Shown here: positions 1 to 6,899 of the stretch, in pieces
Layout: every line of letters begins with the position of its first letter
How positions within the stretch are numbered: the first letter of the stretch is position 1
DNA from: Bordetella parapertussis
GTDB taxonomy: Bacteria > Pseudomonadota > Gammaproteobacteria > Burkholderiales > Burkholderiaceae_D
DNA length: 9,980 bases
Direction of reading: 5' to 3'
NCBI GenBank assembly: GCA_945867725.1
Contig: CAMBJI010000050.1
Coordinates: 1-9,980 of the forward strand
Notes under the pieces: generated by a model
What the model saw: only the letters and a program-made list of their open reading frames with translations
What the model was told of the DNA's origin: nothing
The model's database searches: none
Made by a program: the position numbers and the translations under genes

Positions 1-2883
1 GTGGGGCTGCCCCTGTTCTTCGGTCTGGGCATCCTGTTGAGTACCATGCAGCTCAACCGCACCTTGCCGTTTTTGGCCGAGGGATTGGAAGGACTGAATC
101 GCGATAAAGCCTATCGCACCAATGCCAGCAATAAAGGCGAGCGAATCGAATTCGAGTGGTATCGCAAGACGGCGCTATCACTGATGATAGGCCTCGAAGA
201 ACTGCAATCGCGACGGGTATCGAAACGCCTGAGTTTTTATGATGGAACGGCGCTTAATCCTTTCATGCCTGGCTCATGGCCAATCTTTGATGATGTTTTC
301 ATGCGGGCGCAAAAGCGTATCGAACAGGATTTCGCTGAACTGGGACTGCGGACTCTGCAGCATGCAATTTATCGGCGTACCAGCGAACTGACGAATGCGC
401 CGAGCAATCCGACCACTTACACACTCACGGGCGGGCCGTCCGACTGCGATACACCTGTTCACAAAACCACCGTCGGGCAAGGCGCGGTCCGCAATGCGCT
501 GTTGGCAGAAAATCTGACCGAGTTTACTGTCATGTCGCACTACGCTCAGGAAATGCAGCGCTTGAGCTTTGATGTCGGTGCACTGCAACGCATCAAATCA
601 CCGCACCGGGATAGCCAGCAGGATTTGCGCATGCTGGTACTCGATACGCTGGGCGCAGAATTACCGGGCGATCTGAATGGTAGTCTGACCCTGTTCCGTT
701 CGGCGACTGCCAGAGAAAGCTCGCTGATTGATCAGCCGGCGATCGAGCGCGCCGCACAATGCAGCTTTATCAAAGGTATGGAAACGCTGAACCAGAAGCT
801 GTTCGTCGATAACCCGCTGATCCGCAGCGAAGAACGAGTTCGTTCCACGCTTAGTGACGTGGCCAATTTGTTCGATGGTCAAGCCGACCCGAGCAGCGCT
901 GAAATGATCGCGACGTATAAAGAATTATTCGAAGCACTTCTGGAACAAAAAACTTTGCTCGCGCAGGGGCATGGCAGCTGGATGGTAAGTGATTCGCTCA
1001 ACCTCGGTGAGTCGCATGAAAAAATGCTGCAGCAGTTTGCCGCCAACAAATTAATCGGTCCCGAATTGGTTGAGCAGATGCGACGCAAACAGCGTCAGGA
1101 GCACGCACGACTACGACAGCGCTTTGTGTCTCTGTTCGGCGATGGCGATGACATCATTGTTGCCAGCAACGGAAAGCTGACCCAGTCAAAAGCCCGACAG
1201 TCGGTACTGCCGGTGGTCGAGCATTTCTTGAACCAGCCTTTCATGACCCCTGCGATCGGTGACGCGCTGGTTGCCACGCAACGCGGTACGCTGCTTCGCT
1301 GGGATAATGAGCAATTGACCAAAGCGGTCAGGCTGGGAGAAAGCCATAAAAAATTCATCGTTGATGAATTGCCCAAATTCCCTGTCGAAATGCAGGAAAG
1401 TGCCGGCAGTGTCATCGATTATCAATATGCTTTGCGACTGGCGGATTTAATCAGTCGTTCCTACAGCCCGATGGATAGTGACGAACTGCGGAATAATTCG
1501 ACGACCAACTCATTGGCCTCGTTCGAACTCACCAGTGGCCATGTAAAACGTTTGATCGCCATACTCAAAGATCTGGGTCAGGAGTCCGAATCGCGCACAT
1601 TGCAGACCATATTGGGCAATGATGCGGGCGCCCGCCTTCAGATTCTGAACAAGGAATTGCTGGATGAACGGCCGTATCAGATCGTTGACGAGACAGACGA
1701 TGGCAAGGCAGATCAGCGCTCGATGCTCAACCTGTTCGCGGGCGGCGACGTTCCTGAATATCTGAATCAGCAACTCACCCGAATGCAGAATCTGTCTGCC
1801 AATGTTCAGATACTTCGTGGCACGCTGCCGGCCGAGATGCGCAATAACGCCGACTTGGCGCGCTGGAATGGCATCAGCCGCGAGCTCGACTTGTATACCG
1901 CCAAAGATCCCAAAGGCAGTCTCATCAAGCTGGAGCGTTTCATGATCGATCTCGGTCGCGAGCTCGATAGCAATGCGTGTCTGAATGTACTAAAGACTAA
2001 TGAGCCACCCAAGCGACCTAATAATTATTTTGCGGATCGCCATGTGGACTTGCACAAGGCAATCACACGTCGCTGTTTGTCTCTCGACCGTCGATCGTTC
2101 ACGGAGCAGTGGACAAGCTTCGCTACTGAATTCAATCGCGTGCTCAAAGGTCGTCGTCCTTTCATCGGCAATCGCAGCGGTATCAAAGCCAGCGAATACG
2201 CTGCCATCAGCGCAGCAGATTTGTCAGAGACCGCAACACTGCTGATGCGCCTGCCCATTGTTTCACCCGAAGTCCTTGCACGTAACAATGTCCCCGAAGG
2301 ATCGATTGCACCTATTCGCGACTTCAATGCACAGCTGCTACAGGTACGACAGTTGCTCGGACCTCTGTTCCCTACCGATGCTTCACAGCCGGCGGCCTAT
2401 GATGTCAGTCTGCGTTTCCGTACCAATGTGAATGCCGAAATCGATGGAAACAAGATTATCGATTGGACGATCACCATGGGTGAGCAGACACTGAAACTGC
2501 GCGATCCACCTCGTCCGATACGCTGGAAAGCAGGCGATCCTATACGACTGACGTTGCGATTTGCGAACGATGTGCCGCTACTACCACGCGCAGATCCGGA
2601 CAATGCGCATCTGGAGGTTAGTCGGAAGCAGGTGGTGTTCCGTTTCGATGGTCCGTGGGCACTGCTGGAGATGATGCAATTGCTACGCGTTGCGGAAGCC
2701 TCCGACGCACGTACCTCAGCATTGAAATTTGACATACCCGTGCAGAACGACAGTAAAGATACTGCGCTGCGTGCGAAACCCGTGCGTGTTTTTGTTGGCG
2801 TCACACTGTCCGAGCCAGGCAAGACGGCGCCCTTGCCGTGGCCTGCCGTTTTCCCCGAACGTGCGCCTTTGGTGGAGCGATGA
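1..2883 (+). CDS. tssM: Type VI secretion inner-membrane protein TssM (IcmF), 5' end outside window
   Basis: TssM is the large inner-membrane component of the T6SS trans-envelope complex (with TssL and TssJ), linking baseplate docking to the outer membrane. The frame is open from base 1, so the first codon (GTG) is internal; 960 residues are visible. Residues 2-18 (GLPLFFGLGILLSTMQL) look like the end of a transmembrane helix, and the rest would be periplasmic. The segment with FYDGTALNPFMPGSWPIFDD (about 79-98) and the long helical stretch to about 750 fit the IcmF-related domain. A beta-rich end at about 798-900 (DWTITMGEQTL, RWKAGDPIRLTLRF, GPWALLEMMQLL) fits the TssM C-terminal domain. 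The N-terminal membrane hairpin and any nucleotide-binding motif lie upstream and cannot be judged. The stop TGA overlaps the start of the next gene, so translation is probably coupled. Family assignment is from recognition of domain style and the TssA neighbour. Confidence 0.9.
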   Translation: MGLPLFFGLGILLSTMQLNRTLPFLAEGLEGLNRDKAYRTNASNKGERIEFEWYRKTALSLMIGLEELQSRRVSKRLSFYDGTALNPFMPGSWPIFDDVFMRAQKRIEQDFAELGLRTLQHAIYRRTSELTNAPSNPTTYTLTGGPSDCDTPVHKTTVGQGAVRNALLAENLTEFTVMSHYAQEMQRLSFDVGALQRIKSPHRDSQQDLRMLVLDTLGAELPGDLNGSLTLFRSATARESSLIDQPAIERAAQCSFIKGMETLNQKLFVDNPLIRSEERVRSTLSDVANLFDGQADPSSAEMIATYKELFEALLEQKTLLAQGHGSWMVSDSLNLGESHEKMLQQFAANKLIGPELVEQMRRKQRQEHARLRQRFVSLFGDGDDIIVASNGKLTQSKARQSVLPVVEHFLNQPFMTPAIGDALVATQRGTLLRWDNEQLTKAVRLGESHKKFIVDELPKFPVEMQESAGSVIDYQYALRLADLISRSYSPMDSDELRNNSTTNSLASFELTSGHVKRLIAILKDLGQESESRTLQTILGNDAGARLQILNKELLDERPYQIVDETDDGKADQRSMLNLFAGGDVPEYLNQQLTRMQNLSANVQILRGTLPAEMRNNADLARWNGISRELDLYTAKDPKGSLIKLERFMIDLGRELDSNACLNVLKTNEPPKRPNNYFADRHVDLHKAITRRCLSLDRRSFTEQWTSFATEFNRVLKGRRPFIGNRSGIKASEYAAISAADLSETATLLMRLPIVSPEVLARNNVPEGSIAPIRDFNAQLLQVRQLLGPLFPTDASQPAAYDVSLRFRTNVNAEIDGNKIIDWTITMGEQTLKLRDPPRPIRWKAGDPIRLTLRFANDVPLLPRADPDNAHLEVSRKQVVFRFDGPWALLEMMQLLRVAEASDARTSALKFDIPVQNDSKDTALRAKPVRVFVGVTLSEPGKTAPLPWPAVFPERAPLVER

Positions 2884-3998
2884 TGGCCGACGACCGTCTG
2901 GATGATCTTGTGCAGCAACTGCTGGCACCCCTGGGGGGCACTGAGCCTGCCGGTCGTTGGATGCGCTATGAGCGTGCATTCACGGATCTTGCACGTCTCC
3001 GCGAGGAAGACAATCCCCAACTACCGATGGGTGAATGGGAGAGACCTCTGGTGAAGGCAGACTGGCGCAAGGTCGCACAGGCCTGCATACAGCTGCTTGA
3101 CCAGGAAACTAAAGATTTTCAAGTGGCTGCCTGGTTATGCGATGCATGGACACGGACTTCGAGTCTGGATGGTCTGTGTGCCGGGCTGGATCTGATTGTA
3201 GGAATTGCAGAGCAATACTGGAGTACGGCGTGGCCTGCAATGGACGATGATGATGCGGAGCGTCGTGTCGCACCCTTTGTGTGGATGAATGCCAATCTGC
3301 CTTTGACTCTCAGGCTGAGTACTCTGCTGCTGCGCCCGGTATTGCACCGCGAAACGCCGGTCTCGTTACTCGACTGGGAAAGCGCGCCAAGCGCCGACGA
3401 TGCCAAGGTGCAGGAGGGTGAAATTCTCAATCGCCGGGAGATACGCGAAAGTGTAAAACCCTCAGATGCAGACTGGCTTAAGCAAATTAATCTTCGATCT
3501 GATCAGGCATTGGCTTCGTTAGAAAGACTGTCGAATTTTCTGGACATGCAGTTGAAAACGGACTCGCCTTCTGTGTCCAAGCTTTCGGATACCATCGCAA
3601 GCCTGCGGCAAGCTGCACAAAGCCTGCTGAAAGAACTGCCACCGCCTGTCGAGACTCCACCGTTAGAAAGTACCACCGGCATCAGCCCAATGGCCGCATC
3701 AGCGAGTGCCGCCTTATCGACAAACCAAACTGAAGAACTAGTCCGGACGTCGGTAGCTTCCGGTGACATTAATTTCAACGCAACTACCATTCAAGACCGT
3801 GAGCAGGCATATGCAGCACTCATGTCCATTGCACTCTACTTGCAACGCGTCGAGCCACACAGCCCAACGCCTTATCTGATTCAGCGCGCTATTGAATTAG
3901 GGCAGCTTAGCTTGCCGGACATGATTCGCGATGTCAGCGCATCTGCGGGATCGCTGGATAAATTTTTTGAATTACTGGGCATCACGCCGCCAGGCTGA
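2883..3998 (+). CDS. tssA: Type VI secretion protein TssA (ImpA N-terminal domain)
   Basis: TssA is the cytoplasmic T6SS protein that assists baseplate assembly and sheath polymerisation. From the ATG at 2883 it is 371 aa. Residues about 10-152 match the ImpA N-terminal pattern: an early PLGGTEPAGRWMRYE, then ADWRKVAQACIQLLDQETKD, VAAWLCDAW, a GL..GL.L helix, and the YWSTAWPAMDDDDAERR stretch. A proline/serine/alanine-rich linker (about 251-282) leads to a C-terminal helical domain (about 303-371) with YLQRVEPHSPTPYLIQRAIE, a form seen in TssA proteins that end in a VasJ/ImpA-type tail. An in-frame ATG at 2880 gives one more residue and an ATGA overlap with tssM. I prefer 2883 because GGAG at 2874-2877 is then 5 nt away instead of 2. 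An upstream in-frame extension to 2838 lies inside tssM and is unlikely. No tagF or other T6SS gene follows, so this appears to end the operon. Confidence 0.9.
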   Translation: MADDRLDDLVQQLLAPLGGTEPAGRWMRYERAFTDLARLREEDNPQLPMGEWERPLVKADWRKVAQACIQLLDQETKDFQVAAWLCDAWTRTSSLDGLCAGLDLIVGIAEQYWSTAWPAMDDDDAERRVAPFVWMNANLPLTLRLSTLLLRPVLHRETPVSLLDWESAPSADDAKVQEGEILNRREIRESVKPSDADWLKQINLRSDQALASLERLSNFLDMQLKTDSPSVSKLSDTIASLRQAAQSLLKELPPPVETPPLESTTGISPMAASASAALSTNQTEELVRTSVASGDINFNATTIQDREQAYAALMSIALYLQRVEPHSPTPYLIQRAIELGQLSLPDMIRDVSASAGSLDKFFELLGITPPG

Positions 3999-4235
3999 TT
4001 GCAAGAACTGCTTCAACGCAAGTTCAGTCCCTGATAAATCATGGCGACTGATTTAATTGCTTTCTTTCCATCGTGTCGTTGAAACTTTCTAGTTTTAACT
4101 CTCTATCTTTGCATCCAATCATTCAAAGCAACGGCTGTTACTGCGGCAGCGCAAGCTGTCGATTCAGCATGGGTAGACCATTGCGGGTGCCCTACCTTCG
4201 TTTCGACAACAAGACAAGACTGAAAAGGAACCTTC
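3999..4235. other. Intergenic region between tssA and the SYLF gene
   Basis: No gene is visible in these 237 bases, and no hairpin with a T-tract that would clearly end the tssA transcript. A possible sigma-70 -35 (TTGAAA, 4079-4084) has only a poor -10 partner near 4102-4107, so I do not call a promoter. AAGGA at 4225-4229 lies 6 nt before the next ATG and serves as its ribosome binding site. Confidence 0.6.
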
Positions 4236-5009
4236 ATGACCCGCTCGAAATCAAACTTTATTATCCAGTGCATCATTCCACTGGCGCTTGTTGCGGTAGT
4301 TGCATCGCCTTCAATGGTTATGGCGCAATCAGTACAAAAACGTGAAACTCAGGAGGCTTACGAACGCAGCGCAAACAAGCATGTCGAAAATGCCGTGGCA
4401 GTCGTCAAACGCATGGAATCCGATCCGACGATGCAGCGAGTGCTAGTTGATGCCAAAGGCGTGTACATACTGCCAAGCTACGGCCGCGCGGCGCTCGGTG
4501 TCGGTGGTCAAGGCGGTGCTGGTGTGCTGCTGGTCCGACAGGGTACGGTCTGGAGCGAACCTGCGTTCTACAATATCAGTGGTATCAGCATCGGTGCGCA
4601 AGTCGGCGCTGAGGGTGGTGCGGTTGCCTTCGTCCTAAAAAATGACAAGGCAGTACAGCGCTTTACCGACAAAAACAATTTTTCTCTGAGTGCTAATGCA
4701 GGAATCACCGTCATTAATTGGACCAAGATTGCGCAAGGCTCCACTGGCGATGGCGATGTGGTTGCCTGGTCAGGCACCAAGGGATTGTTCGGTAATGTCG
4801 CCACCGTCGGTGTCAATGACATTCGCTATAACGAACGAAAGACCAGCGCCTACTACGGAAAAACGACGACCGCGATGGAAGTCATCGACGGTAAGGTGAA
4901 AAACCCGGCATCGGACGCACTCAAACAGGCATTGGCTGAATCCAGCTCAGGCAATACGGCGGGCAAATCCAGCGGAGGAACGGAAGCTGCACCTGAACAG
5001 AAAAAATAA
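4236..5009 (+). CDS. Exported SYLF-domain (Ysc84/DUF500) lipid-binding protein
   Basis: SYLF-domain proteins bind phosphoinositides in eukaryotes; the bacterial members are mostly exported and their role is not settled, so the function here is an inference limited to lipid or envelope association. The 257-aa product has a signal peptide: positive MTRSK, a hydrophobic core at 9-24 and a likely signal peptidase I site after Ala30 (VMA-QS). The SYLF domain covers about 45-221, with the hallmark DAKGVYILPSYGRAALGVG (72-90), GQGGAGVLLVR (91-101), a WSEPAFYN motif (106-113), SIGAQVGAEGG (118-128) and the late AYYGK (205-209). The C-terminus (about 234-257) is a low-complexity Ser/Gly/Glu/Lys tail. 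The start is supported by AAGGA 6 nt upstream. It stands apart from the T6SS operon by 237 bp and is probably transcribed alone. Confidence 0.9.
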   Translation: MTRSKSNFIIQCIIPLALVAVVASPSMVMAQSVQKRETQEAYERSANKHVENAVAVVKRMESDPTMQRVLVDAKGVYILPSYGRAALGVGGQGGAGVLLVRQGTVWSEPAFYNISGISIGAQVGAEGGAVAFVLKNDKAVQRFTDKNNFSLSANAGITVINWTKIAQGSTGDGDVVAWSGTKGLFGNVATVGVNDIRYNERKTSAYYGKTTTAMEVIDGKVKNPASDALKQALAESSSGNTAGKSSGGTEAAPEQKK

Positions 5010-5024
5010 GACGATGCGCAACAG

Positions 5025-5069
5025 ATCTCCGTCTTATCGTGCGCTAGCACTCCGGTGCGAAGCGGAGAT
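5025..5069 (+). terminator. Inverted repeat after the SYLF gene, possible terminator
   Basis: ATCTCCG (5025-5031) pairs perfectly with CGGAGAT (5063-5069). Inside it, GTGC (5039-5042) pairs with GCAC (5047-5050) around GCTA. It begins 16 nt after the SYLF stop codon, where a transcript end is expected, but only TT follows, so intrinsic termination is not convincing. Confidence 0.35.
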
Positions 5070-5087
5070 TTGACAAATCAACGTGCT

Positions 5088-5119
5088 GGCGGCCATGGTT
5101 TCATGCAAACATGGCCGCC
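5088..5119. repeat. Perfect 10-bp inverted repeat
   Basis: GGCGGCCATG (5088-5097) and CATGGCCGCC (5110-5119) form a perfect GC-rich stem around a 12-nt loop that contains a further CATG. No T-run follows on either strand. It could be a bidirectional transcript-end structure, a REP-like element or a protein-binding palindrome. Confidence 0.7.
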
Positions 5120-5160
5120 CCCCACAGATTGCACCATTCTTTGATCAGCGCTTCGTCGGC

Positions 5161-5180
5161 CTTGGGCATGAGGGCCCAAG
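5161..5180. repeat. 7-bp hairpin
   Basis: CTTGGGC (5161-5167) pairs perfectly with GCCCAAG (5174-5180) around the loop ATGAGG. It is one of four inverted repeats within about 225 bp of non-coding DNA. No T-tract follows. Confidence 0.55.
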
Positions 5181-5231
5181 CACAGGCCATCCCATTCCGG
5201 CGCGGCACGACCCAGCCGGTGATCCGATCTT

Positions 5232-5248
5232 GTCATCGCGGCGGTGAC
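5232..5248. repeat. Tight hairpin beside a GGGGAACCCC palindrome
   Basis: GTCATCG (5232-5238) pairs with CGGTGAC (5242-5248), one wobble pair, around a CGG loop. A second palindrome, GGGGAACCCC, lies a few bases on. On the - strand both lie just after the stop of the 5268-5525 reading frame, so they could end its transcript, though no T-run is seen. Confidence 0.4.
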
Positions 5249-5267
5249 TTGCGGGGAACCCCCTTTG

Positions 5268-5525
5268 CTAACTTACTACCTCCGCAGCCCGACTGAACCA
5301 GATTTCTGGCAAGATGTCGCTCGACTTCACGCTTGGCGCCGACCTGACCATTAATTTCAGCAATTCTTGCGGCAAAGCGTTGAGATCTGTCCAAGTTTTG
5401 ATATCTTTGGGCCGTGCGACCAGGCTTTCAAATGCCACTGCGGGTGTTTCATGACCCGTGCTTTCCTGACCCACTGCATCACGAATCACCAACTGCCAAC
5501 CACTCTGAAGAAAGCCCTGTATCAT
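5268..5525 (-). CDS. Candidate small hypothetical protein, 85 aa
   Basis: I do not recognise this family. The frame runs from an ATG at 5525-5523 to TAG at 5270-5268. The product starts MIQGFLQSGWQLVIRDAVGQ and continues with ETPAVAFESLVARPKDIK, LNALPQELLKLMV and DILPEIWFSRAAEVVS. It looks like an ordinary soluble alpha/beta protein rather than a random translation: mixed composition, amphipathic segments, and common codons such as GCG, CTG, CCG and GAA. GGGAG lies 5 nt before the ATG. The start codon shares the CATG at 5523-5526 with the + strand aldolase start, so each gene's ribosome site would lie inside the other. The frame also stays open upstream to 5720, but that part is antisense to the aldolase. 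It could be a remnant or spurious. No membrane segment or signal peptide is seen. Confidence 0.35.
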   Translation of the reverse strand: MIQGFLQSGWQLVIRDAVGQESTGHETPAVAFESLVARPKDIKTWTDLNALPQELLKLMVRSAPSVKSSDILPEIWFSRAAEVVS

Positions 5526-6351
5526 GAACGCTCCCGAAAAACTCTCCGCCATGCATGCCTGCCACGCAGAGGTGGGTAGCACGATCAATCCGCCTTTACC
5601 CTCACCACCTAAATTCGACAATGTGGCGGACGAGCGCCTGCATCGCAAACAGCGCTTGGCAGCGACCTTCCGCCTGTTTTCAAAATTCGGTTTTGATGAA
5701 GGTGTGGCCGGGCATGTCACTGCACGCGACCCTGAATTCCCTGATTCATTTTGGGTGAATCCTTTCGGTGTTCACTTCAGCCAGATCAAAGTCTCCAACC
5801 TGATCCGTGTTGATCATCACGGCAATGTGGTCGAAGGTAATCTCCCGGTCAACGCTGCTGCATTTGCGATTCACTCCAATGTTCACAACGCACGCCCCGA
5901 CGCAGTGGCCGCCGCTCATACTCATGCGATCCATGGTCGATCGTGGTCTGCATTGGGTCGCAAACTCGATCCGATCACACAAGATGTCTGTGCTTTTTAC
6001 AATGACCATTCCGTCTATACCGATTTTGGTGGCGTCGCTGTTGATTTGGAGGAAGGCGCCAGAATCGCCAAAGCGTTGGGTAATAACAAAGCCGTTATTT
6101 TGCAAAATCATGGCCTCTTGACAGTGGGCGATACCGTCGATGCCGCTGCCTGGTGGTACATCGCTTTTGAGCGCAGCTGTCAGGTGCAGTTGATGACTGA
6201 AGCGGCCGCGAATGGTCGACCTCTGTTGCACGTTTCGCCTGAATCCGCCCAACAAACCTATGCACTGACTGGTTCGTCCTTTGCCGGCTGGTTTCAGTTT
6301 CAACCGCTCTATGCACGCATCCTGAAAGAGCAGCCCGACTTTCTCGACTGA
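5524..6351 (+). CDS. Class II aldolase/adducin-fold protein
   Basis: The 275-aa product has the class II aldolase/adducin head fold, the family of L-fuculose-phosphate aldolase and other zinc-dependent aldolases and epimerases. Visible motifs are DEGVAGHVTARDP (58-70), VNPFGVHFSQI (78-88), AHTHAIHG (131-138; His132 and His134 match zinc ligands), ITQDVCAFYND (151-161) and LQNHGLLTVG (193-202; His196 matches the third zinc ligand). In fuculose aldolase a catalytic Glu sits four residues before a conserved His; aligned on His117 the position here is Ala113, within VNAAAFAIH. That variant is, from memory, typical of the adducin-like branch that includes the fungal Mug14 proteins. Substrate is unknown and aldol cleavage is doubtful. 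The start at 5524 follows only a weak purine stretch (GAAGAAAG); Met10 at 5551 is an alternative. It appears to be a single-gene unit. Confidence 0.85.
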   Translation: MNAPEKLSAMHACHAEVGSTINPPLPSPPKFDNVADERLHRKQRLAATFRLFSKFGFDEGVAGHVTARDPEFPDSFWVNPFGVHFSQIKVSNLIRVDHHGNVVEGNLPVNAAAFAIHSNVHNARPDAVAAAHTHAIHGRSWSALGRKLDPITQDVCAFYNDHSVYTDFGGVAVDLEEGARIAKALGNNKAVILQNHGLLTVGDTVDAAAWWYIAFERSCQVQLMTEAAANGRPLLHVSPESAQQTYALTGSSFAGWFQFQPLYARILKEQPDFLD

Positions 6352-6503
6352 TTGCGTAGGCTGTCCGAGAACAGATCTGTAACGGCTACGTATTCGGTGA
6401 CACCTGCTGCGGTAAGTGCACTGAATACATATTTGGTGTGAGCGGCGCTTCCCTCATTAACTTCAACAATAACTGTTTGACGGCCCGGTCGCTGGTCAGT
6501 CAT
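6309..6503 (-). CDS. Doubtful small ORF overlapping the aldolase 3' end
   Basis: This 64-aa frame starts MTDQRPGRQTVIVEVNEGSA and continues AAHTKYVFSALTAAGV and TEYVAVTDLF. The first 48 residues, outside the aldolase, have a plausible alternation of beta and helical segments. The last part is antisense to the aldolase. No ribosome binding site is seen before the ATG, and upstream the frame closes at a TAG about 16 codons earlier. I do not recognise it; it may be a fragment of a longer lost gene or chance. Confidence 0.2.
   Translation of the reverse strand: MTDQRPGRQTVIVEVNEGSAAHTKYVFSALTAAGVTEYVAVTDLFSDSLRNQSRKSGCSFRMRA
6445..6461. repeat. Possible left inverted-repeat partner of the IS end at 8617-8639
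   Basis: CTTCCCTCATTAAC (6448-6461) equals, apart from one extra T, CTTCCCCATTAAC, which is the reverse complement of 8623-8635. Orientation is right for the two ends of one element. The match is short and the flanks (GGCG here, GCCT there) agree only loosely, so chance is possible. Confidence 0.25.
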
Positions 6504-6553
6504 CGTCAGCGGTAACTGGTGATTGACATTCGAGCTCCGGGACGGGAGCGCCT

Positions 6554-6721
6554 ATGTTTTGGATGATGGGGATTACCACTAATGACGATGCCCCCCGCGG
6601 GGCATTTGAAGGGGGTGGAATTAACACCATTGCTCAAATCCCAGCAAAATCAATGCCTTCTTTGATTGAAGAATGCGGGTCTCCGCCAATATATCCGCGA
6701 ATCGTTTACTTGGCCCAATGA
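6554..6721 (+). CDS. Candidate small ORF, 55 aa
   Basis: The frame starts at ATG 6554 with MFWMMGITTNDDAPRGAFEG and goes on with GGINTIAQIPAKSMPSLIEE and ends PPIYPRIVYLAQ, stop TGA at 6719-6721. Support comes from GGGAG at 6544-6548, 5 nt before the ATG, and from a protein-like, proline-containing sequence. I know no family for it. The hairpin at 6588-6605 lies inside it, and the candidate promoter at 6710-6737 overlaps its stop. It could be a real small protein just upstream of the toxin-antitoxin operon, a truncated gene, or chance. Confidence 0.25.
   Translation: MFWMMGITTNDDAPRGAFEGGGINTIAQIPAKSMPSLIEECGSPPIYPRIVYLAQ
6588..6605. repeat. Terminator-like hairpin similar to the one at 8766-8779
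   Basis: ATGCCCC (6588-6594) pairs perfectly with GGGGCAT (6599-6605) around CCGC. Only TT-G follows on the + strand, so termination would be weak. The 23 bases at 6581-6603 match 8757-8779 at 20 positions. Confidence 0.45.
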
Positions 6722-6737
6722 AGCAATTTGTTATAAA
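6710..6737 (+). promoter_or_regulatory. Candidate sigma-70 promoter of the AbiE operon
   Basis: TTGGCC (6710-6715; 4 of 6 to TTGACA) is followed after 16 nt by TATAAA (6732-6737; 5 of 6 to TATAAT) in an AT-rich stretch. It would give a leader of about 155 nt before the antitoxin ATG. An alternative -10, TAAAAT at 6866-6871, lies closer to the gene but has no good -35. Confidence 0.35.
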
Positions 6738-6866
6738 AATATTATTACCTGGCCATTGAACGACAGAAAGTCAACTCCATCCGCCACATCGCGCCAATTT
6801 CTTGCCGGATGCGCTTACAGGTTAGTTGAATCGCGACAGCCCTAGGAAAAGTCACTCACCTAGTCT

Positions 6867-6883
6867 AAAATTGCATGAATTTT
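6867..6883. promoter_or_regulatory. Inverted repeat upstream of the antitoxin, possible operator
   Basis: AAAATT (6867-6872) and AATTTT (6878-6883) flank GCATG, 17 bases before the antitoxin ATG and overlapping an alternative -10 (TAAAAT, 6866-6871). AbiEi antitoxins are known to repress their own operon by binding upstream inverted repeats, so an operator here would make sense. The repeat is short and AT-rich, so this is an inference. Confidence 0.3.
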
Positions 6884-6899
6884 CAATGAAATACCATTC

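Noticed and set aside
2397..3020. A 207-residue - strand ORF across the tssM/tssA junction.
   Set aside because: It is antisense to two clearly recognised genes and has no family resemblance.
4073..4345. A 90-residue + strand ORF before and into the SYLF gene.
   Set aside because: It overlaps the signal peptide of a well-supported gene with its own ribosome site; its Cys/Ser/Gly-rich sequence is not convincing.
5070..5075. A perfect TTGACA -35 hexamer.
   Set aside because: No acceptable -10 lies 15-19 bases downstream; the position is occupied by the GC-rich palindrome.
5746..6303. A 185-residue - strand ORF inside the aldolase gene.
   Set aside because: It is wholly antisense to a well-supported gene and reads as composition-driven shadow.
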